In this document: positions 58,267 to 64,000 of the stretch, in pieces | How positions within the stretch are numbered: position 1 is the stretch's first letter | Layout: the number at the start of each line of letters is the position of its first letter | Assembly (NCBI GenBank): GCA_963840055.1 | Contig: CAWIXM010000029.1 | Span: 1 to 64,000, forward strand | DNA from: Rhodoplanes sp963840055 | GTDB taxonomy: Bacteria; Pseudomonadota; Alphaproteobacteria; Rhizobiales; Xanthobacteraceae | Direction of reading: 5' to 3' | DNA: 64,000 nt | Translations under genes and position numbers: made by a program | The notes under the pieces: generated by a model | The model's database searches: none | Told to the model about the DNA's origin: nothing | What the model saw: only the letters and a program-made list of their open reading frames with translations

Positions 58267-58884
58267 ATGACCAGACCTTTGATAGTCGCCATTACTGGAG
58301 CGACCGGCGTGATCTACGGCGTCGAGCTCCTGCGGGTTTTGAAACGGCTGAATGTTCCGACGCATCTTATTTTGAGCGAAGCCGCGATCCGCAATCTCGG
58401 CATCGAAACGGAGGTTACGGCCCGCGACGTTCGCGCGCTCGCCGATGTTGTCTATAGCAACAAGGACATTGGAGCCGCAGTCGCGAGCGGCTCGTTCCGA
58501 ACCCACGGCATGATCGTCGCGCCATGCACGGTCAAGACGCTGTCCAAGATCGCCAATTGCTGCAGCGACAACCTTATCGTGCGCGCGGCCGACGTGACCC
58601 TGAAGGAGAGACGAACCCTCGTGTTGATGGTCCGCGAGACTCCGCTTCACAAAGGCCATTTAGCGCTCATGACCAGCGCCGCGGATATGGGCGCCGTGAT
58701 CCTGCCGCCACTGCCCGCATTCTATCACATGCCGCAGGGGATCATGGACATCATCCATCAAAGCGTCGGCAAAGCGTTGGATCAGGTTGGCATCGAGCAC
58801 GATCTATTCCGGCGCTGGAGCGGCGCCGGCCGGCGCGCCGGCATCGAAGCGGAGTCGGAATATGAATGCGAGGAGACAGGGTGA
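58267..58884 (+). CDS. ubiX: UbiX-family flavin prenyltransferase
   Basis: 205 residues. VAITGATGVIYGVELLRVL is the FMN-binding start (family GASG is GATG here), APCTVKTLSKIANCCSDNLI is the central motif, and RETPLHKGHLALMTSAADMG and ILPPLPAFY complete the family pattern. It makes prenylated FMN for the neighbouring UbiD. ATG 58267 was chosen because the family starts just before the first beta strand. A short Glu-rich C-terminal tail is unusual. Confidence 0.93.
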   Translation: MTRPLIVAITGATGVIYGVELLRVLKRLNVPTHLILSEAAIRNLGIETEVTARDVRALADVVYSNKDIGAAVASGSFRTHGMIVAPCTVKTLSKIANCCSDNLIVRAADVTLKERRTLVLMVRETPLHKGHLALMTSAADMGAVILPPLPAFYHMPQGIMDIIHQSVGKALDQVGIEHDLFRRWSGAGRRAGIEAESEYECEETG

Positions 58885-58947
58885 GTAAAGCCGCTCGCTC
58901 GCATCCAAGAAAAGTTACGTCTCGTTTAGAATGGGAAGGGCGTAGCT

Positions 58948-60198
58948 ATGACTGAGCTACACAAGAAAGGTATTGTGATCATCTGCAATTTAGATACGCG
59001 CGGTGAAGACATCGCATTTGTTAAAGACCTGATCAAGAGCCGCGGGCACGAGGCGATTCTCCTCGATTTCAGTATGGAGGAGCCGCCGCCATTCCCCGGC
59101 GACATCACCTGCGAGCAAGTGGCCGAGCGCGGCGGCCTGCCGATCGCGACGGTCCGTCAATATTATCGCTCCAACCGCGACGCGGCCACCAACAACCAGA
59201 TCAAAGGCGCATCCGCCATCATCGGCGATCTCATGGCCGAGGGCAGGGTGCACGGCGTTATCGGAATCGGCGGCGCGACGGCAACATTGGTGTCGACGAG
59301 CGTGATGAAGACTCTGCCGTTCGGGATGCCGAAGGTGATGGCGTCGCCGATGGCGGCGCATCCCGCCTATATCGACAAATATGTCGGAACGCGCGACATC
59401 ACCATGCATCACACCGTTCTCGATATCGTCAAAATGAATCCGCTGCTCAAGACGCAGATCGTCAATGCGATCGGCGCCATCTGCGGCATGGTGGAAATGT
59501 CGCAAGGCGTCGAACTCGACATTGGCAAGCCGGTCGTGGCCATTTCGTCGTTCGGGTTCGGGGAAATGGCGGTGCAGAAGGCGGTCAGTCTGTTGGAGCA
59601 GGCGGGCTTCACGCCGGTCGTCTGCCACGCGCAAGGCAAGGGCGACAAGGCGATGGAGGAGATGATCGACGACGGCGTCTTTGCGGGGGTTCTCGACCTC
59701 TGCATCGGCGGCGTGATGGAGCATCTGTTCGGCGGCAATCGCGATCCCGGGCCGAACCGGCTCTTGGCGGCGGTGCGGCGCGGCATCCCGATGGTGGTCG
59801 CGCCTTGCGGGTTGGACATTCTGAGCTACGGGGGGCGCGCCGAGAAACTTGCCGCGATGGAGAACAGGCCGCGCTATATCCAAGACTCGTTGCGCATCCA
59901 GGTCCGCACCAGCGCCGATGAACTGCGTCAGGCCGCCGACGTCATCGCCGAGCGGCTCAATCAAGCAAAGGGGCCGTTTAGCTTTCTCGTTCCACTCAAG
60001 GGCTGGTCGTCGCTCGATCGGGAGGGGAGTCCGGTCTATGACCCGGCGGCAAACGCCGTTTTTGTCTCCCGGCTAAAAGAAAAGTTGGCCAATCGAACCG
60101 CGCTCAAAGAATTGGATCTTCATCTCTATACACCCGAATTCGCGCACGCCGCTGTTTCAGAGTTTGTCAGTCTCTATCGCGGCGAAGCCACTATGTGA
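58948..60198 (+). CDS. Tm-1-like ATP-binding domain protein (UPF0261)
   Basis: 416 residues, complete. GIVIICNLDTRGEDIAFVKD, a GVIGIGGATATLVSTSVM segment, GMPKVMASPMA and the conserved SFGFGEMAVQKA and GGVMEHLFGG stretches identify the UPF0261/Tm-1 family. The activity of bacterial members is not established; plant Tm-1 binds ATP. It lies 63 bases after ubiX in the same orientation, so it probably belongs to the operon and may act on the carboxylated product or a phosphorylated intermediate. Confidence 0.88.
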   Translation: MTELHKKGIVIICNLDTRGEDIAFVKDLIKSRGHEAILLDFSMEEPPPFPGDITCEQVAERGGLPIATVRQYYRSNRDAATNNQIKGASAIIGDLMAEGRVHGVIGIGGATATLVSTSVMKTLPFGMPKVMASPMAAHPAYIDKYVGTRDITMHHTVLDIVKMNPLLKTQIVNAIGAICGMVEMSQGVELDIGKPVVAISSFGFGEMAVQKAVSLLEQAGFTPVVCHAQGKGDKAMEEMIDDGVFAGVLDLCIGGVMEHLFGGNRDPGPNRLLAAVRRGIPMVVAPCGLDILSYGGRAEKLAAMENRPRYIQDSLRIQVRTSADELRQAADVIAERLNQAKGPFSFLVPLKGWSSLDREGSPVYDPAANAVFVSRLKEKLANRTALKELDLHLYTPEFAHAAVSEFVSLYRGEATM

Positions 60199-60356
60199 TG
60201 CCGGCATCGACAGCGAAACGCCTGCGAAGATCGGGGCGGGCTTCTCCCGAGATCCATCGGGGCCGGATAACGAGTTTCTCGAGGTCTTTGCTCAACGGCG
60301 CGGCGCCGCGTGCCAAGCAATTGGCGCCCAACGCAAACCGTATTGAAAGGCAAGAC

Positions 60357-60857
60357 ATGAGCATCGCGGATCAAAGCTACATGGCAGCGCATGACATTTC
60401 GCCGACGGACATTCCTGCCGCCGTATTGGCGTTCTTCAACGGCGAGGAACTCTTGTCGAAGACGCAGGCCGTGCGGCTCGCAACCACCGATGCCGATGGA
60501 TGGCCGCGAGCCTTGCTGCTAAGCGCGGGCGAGATTCTATTCCTGCCGGACCGAACCGTCCGCTTCGCCGTATACGGACAATCCGGTACCGTCGCAAATT
60601 TGGCGCGCGACGGGCAGCTAATCCTCAGCATGGCGCTCGACGGAGGCATCTTTGAGATGCGTCTTCGAGCCGTGCCATGCAGTCATCAAGTGCCGGACGG
60701 GTCGCTCGCCTATTTCAAAGCGGAAATTCTGGGGGCGCGCCGGCACGCGGTGGATTATGCCGATGTAACTTCCGGCATTACCTTTGCATTACATGATCCG
60801 CAACCCGTGCTCCTGCGCTGGCAGCAGCAGATTGCGGCGCTGCGCATTGTCTCTTAG
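60357..60857 (+). CDS. PNPOx-like flavin split-barrel protein in the aromatic operon
   Basis: 166 residues from ATG 60357 (AAAGGCAAG ribosome site). AVRLATTDADGWPRALLLSAGEI fits the split-barrel FMN-binding family. It is last in the operon, and a related family member also sits beside the truncated ubiX at 51.3-52.0 kb, so ubiX and this family are linked twice. It could bind FMN or a flavin precursor for UbiX; this is inference. Confidence 0.7.
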   Translation: MSIADQSYMAAHDISPTDIPAAVLAFFNGEELLSKTQAVRLATTDADGWPRALLLSAGEILFLPDRTVRFAVYGQSGTVANLARDGQLILSMALDGGIFEMRLRAVPCSHQVPDGSLAYFKAEILGARRHAVDYADVTSGITFALHDPQPVLLRWQQQIAALRIVS

Positions 60858-61005
60858 GCCGTTACCCTTTATTTTCGCCGGAAGGAGCCGGTTTCCAGCC
60901 TCGGCAACCACGGCGAGAACTACTTGATCAATAGACCGCCCCTCATGGCGCCGACCATGCCTAAGCTGGCAACGTCAAAACCTGTGAGATGGGCTAACGG
61001 GGCCC

Positions 61006-62781
61006 TTAATGTTTGCGCAGTCGATAAGCAAGTTGCGGCCGCGTAATTCCCAGCAGGCGAGAGGCTCGTGACAGGTTGCCGTCCGCGCGCTTAACCGCGT
61101 CATGCATTATCGCATCCTCAAGTTTGTCGAGCGACAGACCCGCTTCTAAGACCTGATTGACCAGGCCGGACAGACCGTTAGAACAGGCTTCGCCTCCGTG
61201 GGTTTCCCGTTCCAGGGTGCCTGAGAGTCCGACACGCATGGCCAGATCTTTCTGCAACTGTCCATCCGTGAAAAGGTGCAAAAGGTCGATGGGCTGGTCG
61301 TCGTCACCAGCCATAATGACTGCCCGCTCGATGATGTTCTCGAGCTCGCGAACATTGCCAGGAAAGTCGTATTCGCAAAGGGCGACGACCGCTCGCGTAG
61401 TGATCGAGGGTAAAGCCCTGCCATAACGCAAAGAGAAGCGGTGAAGAAAGTGGTCTATGAGCAGGGGAATGTCGTCACGGCGTTCCCGCAACGGAGGAAT
61501 CACGATCGGAAAGACGTTCAGGCGATAATATAGATCTTGACGAAACTGACCGCTTTTCACGGCATCACTCAGATTGATATTGGTCGCGGCCAGGATCCGT
61601 ATGTCGATCGGACGCGAACGGGTGTCGCCCACGCGTTCGATTTCCCGCTCCTGGATGGCGCGTAGCAGCTTGGTTTGCGCCGCCGCCGAAAGCGTCGTCA
61701 CCTCGTCCAAAAACAGCGTGCCTCCGTTCGCCCGCTCGAACCGACCGACGCGCGATCCCGAGGCTCCGGTATATGCACCCTTCTCAACGCCGAAGAGCTC
61801 CGCCTCGACGAGGTTTTCAGGAATAGCGCCACAATTCACGGGGATGAACGGTTTCGTTGCGCGACGGCTGATCGCATGTAGCGTCCGAGCGAATACTTCT
61901 TTGCCGACGCCGGTCTCGCCGAGGAAAAGCACGGTCGCATCGGTTTTCGCCACCTTTTTTAGATAGTGACAAGCCATCGTGAACCCATTCGAAGCTCCGA
62001 CGAGATCGAAGTCGGAATTGCAGTGTCGATCGTGAACTTCGAGCGCATTGGCTTTGGACCGACCGACGAAACGGTTCGCGAAGACCTCTGGCTGTAATGG
62101 CTCGATATCGTTTTCGGGATCGTCCCACTCCTCGATCGGCTTGCCGATAACGCGGCAGATAGCTCCGCCCGCACCTTTGCATTCAACCTCCCGGAACAGG
62201 ATCGTGCGCCCAAGCATCGCGCTCGCATAACCACACAGGTATCCAACTTGAATCCAGCACATCGATGTGTTGGACAGGCTCGTGTGCGAGGCATAATTTT
62301 CGGCTTCGAAGGACTCTCGCCAAACCAATTCTGCAAAAAACTTGCCTGTCGTTTCGATCTTGACAGGCTCAATGACTGCGACCCCCTGCAACATGCGCCA
62401 TTTCAGCCCCTCGAGGAACATGTCGCGAATTGGCGCGGCCGGATGAATCTTGCGGATGCCCGCCGCATCGCGGACACCCCCAATATATCCCATCCGTGTC
62501 AGCAAGCCCCGCGCTTCGCGTATCCCCACCTTATCGATCAATTCGTGCCGCAATCCAGAAAGAGTTGACATATGGATAATGGCGGCCCGTTCTTGATCGA
62601 TCCATATATGGCCTTCATTCAGGAAAAACCGGAGCCGTTCAGTCAAATTTCTAAGTTCTTGCGGCTCGATCGGAGGACTCTCACATCTTGATCGACACTT
62701 TACTTGATATCCATCGGTTCGGCAGCGACAATCATCTTCCTCTTCGGCTTTAGAATACTTTTCTTCATCTCTGGACAACAT
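61006..62781 (-). CDS. XylR/DmpR-type sigma-54-dependent activator
   Basis: 591 residues, GGAGGAAG ribosome site. An N-terminal Cys cluster (C18, C20, C29, C33) precedes the XylR_N effector domain and a V4R domain (VGYLCGYASAML, EVECKGAGGAIC). The AAA+ core has GETGVGKEVFARTLH (Walker A), EKGAYTGA (GAFTGA loop, Tyr variant) and GGTLFLDEV (Walker B), and the C-terminal Fis-type HTH has RASRLLGITRPQLAYRL. Aromatic effectors bind the N-domain and relieve repression; the protein then activates -24/-12 promoters. It is convergent with the operon and complete. The Cys extension is not usual for XylR/DmpR. Confidence 0.92.
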   Translation of the reverse strand: MLSRDEEKYSKAEEEDDCRCRTDGYQVKCRSRCESPPIEPQELRNLTERLRFFLNEGHIWIDQERAAIIHMSTLSGLRHELIDKVGIREARGLLTRMGYIGGVRDAAGIRKIHPAAPIRDMFLEGLKWRMLQGVAVIEPVKIETTGKFFAELVWRESFEAENYASHTSLSNTSMCWIQVGYLCGYASAMLGRTILFREVECKGAGGAICRVIGKPIEEWDDPENDIEPLQPEVFANRFVGRSKANALEVHDRHCNSDFDLVGASNGFTMACHYLKKVAKTDATVLFLGETGVGKEVFARTLHAISRRATKPFIPVNCGAIPENLVEAELFGVEKGAYTGASGSRVGRFERANGGTLFLDEVTTLSAAAQTKLLRAIQEREIERVGDTRSRPIDIRILAATNINLSDAVKSGQFRQDLYYRLNVFPIVIPPLRERRDDIPLLIDHFLHRFSLRYGRALPSITTRAVVALCEYDFPGNVRELENIIERAVIMAGDDDQPIDLLHLFTDGQLQKDLAMRVGLSGTLERETHGGEACSNGLSGLVNQVLEAGLSLDKLEDAIMHDAVKRADGNLSRASRLLGITRPQLAYRLRKH

Positions 62782-63320
62782 CCCGCTTCCTCCCTGACTT
62801 CTTAGTTTTTACATGGGACGCTCGATGGCGCAGGGCGCCCCTCTCTAAATATGATTAAATGATAAAGGGACAATCTGCCACTTGTTCTATTCGTCAACTG
62901 TCTTTTTGTGCGTCCCTCACAGCGATACAGGAGCCACCGATATTCTCGGCGTGCAAAACAGAGACCCCCTGCAAACAGCGGCACACCCAGGGAGGAAGAT
63001 CGCCGTGTTAGGAACGGTCGGCGCGACCCGCGTGGTCATGGGGCTCGTCGGCGTTACCATCGTGCTAGAGCATTTTCCGGCGAAGTGGGAACCGGTTCGC
63101 CGCAGAAAATGCGGCCACCAATAAAACTAGAAGAGCGAATTCCGATCGATTGGAGCGGAATTCGCTTTAGCAGCCTGCTGCATGTGGGTTTGGATCAATT
63201 ACGGCCCGGCGATTGGTCCGAGCCGCCTGCTGTTGGGGGACGAAGCCGTCGTGGTCGGTGGCTTGGGAAGCCTTTGGTTCGAAAGAATGGAACCAGCAAA
63301 CAACCAGCGGAGAGACTGCA
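62782..63320. other. Intergenic stretch with palindromic repeat copy B
   Basis: No gene is recognised. The supported item is the repeat at 63067-63170. Confidence 0.5.
63067..63170. repeat. Palindromic intergenic repeat, copy B
   Basis: Same layout as copy A at 52208: AGAGCATTTTCCGGCGAAGT, ACCGGTTCGCCG, a GAAAATGCGG arm, then GCGAATTCCGATCG / CGGAATTCGCTTTA. Copies A and B flank the aromatic operon and its regulator, 10.9 kb apart, in the same orientation. Confidence 0.85.
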
Positions 63321-63746
63321 ATGCAACATGTCCTCGAAGCGGTTGGGCGTTATCCTATGGAAGCGATCGTCGCTCGCTATGCTAGGGACGAGAAGCTATC
63401 CATTGCGGTGGCTAAAGAGCATGAGCGTGAGCTAAAGAGATTTCTTGCGCTCGTCTGCCTGATGCCAAGTGGCACATATGTAATGAACGGGCCGATCGAC
63501 AAATTGTGGCATGCATTCATCATCCATACGCGTGAATATCAGGATTTTTGCAATAAGGCTGCAGGCAGGTTCATTCATCACCTTCCTGACAGTCCTAACG
63601 GCCACGACAGAAATCTTTCAGTAAGCCGATACATGCGATTTCTCGAAGACTACAAGGCTGTGTTCAACGAGGAACCGCCGGCTCATGTGTGGCCAAGTCT
63701 CGCTTCAGCGTCAGAAGATCTGTCGTGCTCGGATCCCGTGGATTAG
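63321..63746 (+). CDS. Glycine-rich-domain-protein-like (GRDP-like, PF07173 type) protein
   Basis: 141 residues from ATG 63321. GPIDKLWHAFIIHTREYQDF and GRFIHHLP are the hallmark of this family (Asp-x2-WH-x2-I-x-HT-x2-Y-x2-FC). The function in bacteria is unknown. The reading frame stays open upstream to 63213, but family resemblance begins after the ATG. Confidence 0.8.
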   Translation: MQHVLEAVGRYPMEAIVARYARDEKLSIAVAKEHERELKRFLALVCLMPSGTYVMNGPIDKLWHAFIIHTREYQDFCNKAAGRFIHHLPDSPNGHDRNLSVSRYMRFLEDYKAVFNEEPPAHVWPSLASASEDLSCSDPVD

Positions 63747-63793
63747 ATTGGTTCGCAGACGGCCTTCACGCTGTCGCGATTCTTGGCGCAAAG

Positions 63794-64000
63794 CTAATTA
63801 GCGCCACAGTAGGTCACGCGTTGGCGCAAGATCTCGACCATGTCCGCGCCGCCGGCGAAGACCGGCTCCGGCACGGTTCGTCGGTCCATCAATTCGGACA
63901 AGTCGACGGGTCGGCCGGAAGCATAGACGAGCACGCCGCCGCACCGCTGGAGCAGAAGCGAGGGCAGCGCCAGGTCCCAAAGATTGATGCTCGGGTCGAA
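63794..64000 (-). CDS. Inositol monophosphatase-family protein, C-terminal part (runs off the window)
   Basis: Minus-strand frame open from the window edge to TAG at 63794: FDPSINLWDLALPSLLLQRC then GGVLVYASGRPVDL. The WDLA-x-GG-x-DGRP pattern is the C-terminal motif of the IMPase/FBPase-like superfamily, with Asp of the WD pair binding metal. The substrate (inositol phosphate, histidinol phosphate or PAP) cannot be told from this fragment. Confidence 0.75.
   Translation of the reverse strand, partial: FDPSINLWDLALPSLLLQRCGGVLVYASGRPVDLSELMDRRTVPEPVFAGGADMVEILRQRVTYCGAN

Noticed and set aside
58990..59964. 324-codon minus-strand frame
   Set aside because: It is antisense to the intact UPF0261 gene and His/Arg-rich as expected for a shadow frame.

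Overview
The window reads as chromosomal DNA of an alphaproteobacterium, probably Hyphomicrobiales. The basis is the gene content (alphaproteobacterial-type exopolysaccharide genes, an RTX protein with type I secretion genes, FixK-like and paired LuxR-type regulators) and two copies of a palindromic intergenic repeat of the kind common in that order. No rRNA or tRNA gene was found.

From 1 to about 50.2 kb lies an exopolysaccharide (EPS) / surface-polysaccharide island in advanced rearrangement and decay. Intact or nearly intact genes: a GT4 and two GT2 glycosyltransferases, a Wzx-type flippase, a polyprenyl-phosphate sugar-1-phosphate transferase, two paralogous SDRs, a CDP-glucose-type sugar branch (glucose-1-phosphate cytidylyltransferase, PIG-L deacetylase, two RmlC-like epimerases, NAD-dependent epimerase), a VanZ-like protein and a Cys-rich tandem-domain protein. 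Broken genes: O-antigen polymerase, WecG-type GT26, GlmS (hit by an IS200-like element), a GlmS/WecB chimera, Wzz-tyrosine kinase, the Wza-like exporter, a DUF4910 peptidase and the second Cys-rich paralog. Remnants of IS21, IS3, IS630 and IS200 elements are scattered among them. A type I secretion block (23.3-31.7 kb) holds a C39-like/HlyD fusion, a multiply frameshifted HlyB-type ABC gene and a large RTX protein with two 353-residue tandem repeats.

A palindrome of the form TTGAC-N4-GTCAA, resembling a Crp/Fnr-family operator, recurs at least nine times, 75-190 bp upstream of EPS genes. It is also kept between the decayed copies of duplicated gene pairs. Two Crp/Fnr-family genes (33.9 and 35.1 kb) sit beside one copy. 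This looks like an EPS regulon and is one of the two most interesting signals.

From about 51.3 to 62.8 kb the content changes to an aromatic-compound cluster: PpsA-, PpsB- and PpsC-like proteins (phenylphosphate synthase type), one UbiD-like decarboxylase/carboxylase (3' frameshift), UbiX (prenyl-FMN synthase), a Tm-1-like (UPF0261) protein, a small flavin split-barrel protein, and a convergent XylR/DmpR-type sigma-54 activator. A good -24/-12 promoter lies 390 bp upstream of ppsA. A truncated second ubiX with another split-barrel gene lies just outside. The two palindromic repeats (52.2 and 63.1 kb) bracket the cluster. The inferred chemistry is ATP-dependent phosphorylation of a phenolic compound followed by UbiD-type carboxylation, in an arrangement lacking the other phenylphosphate carboxylase subunits.

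The window ends with a GRDP-like gene and the 3' end of an inositol-monophosphatase-family gene. Many frameshifts are single-base and cluster in GC-rich genes, so true decay and consensus errors cannot be separated from the sequence alone.
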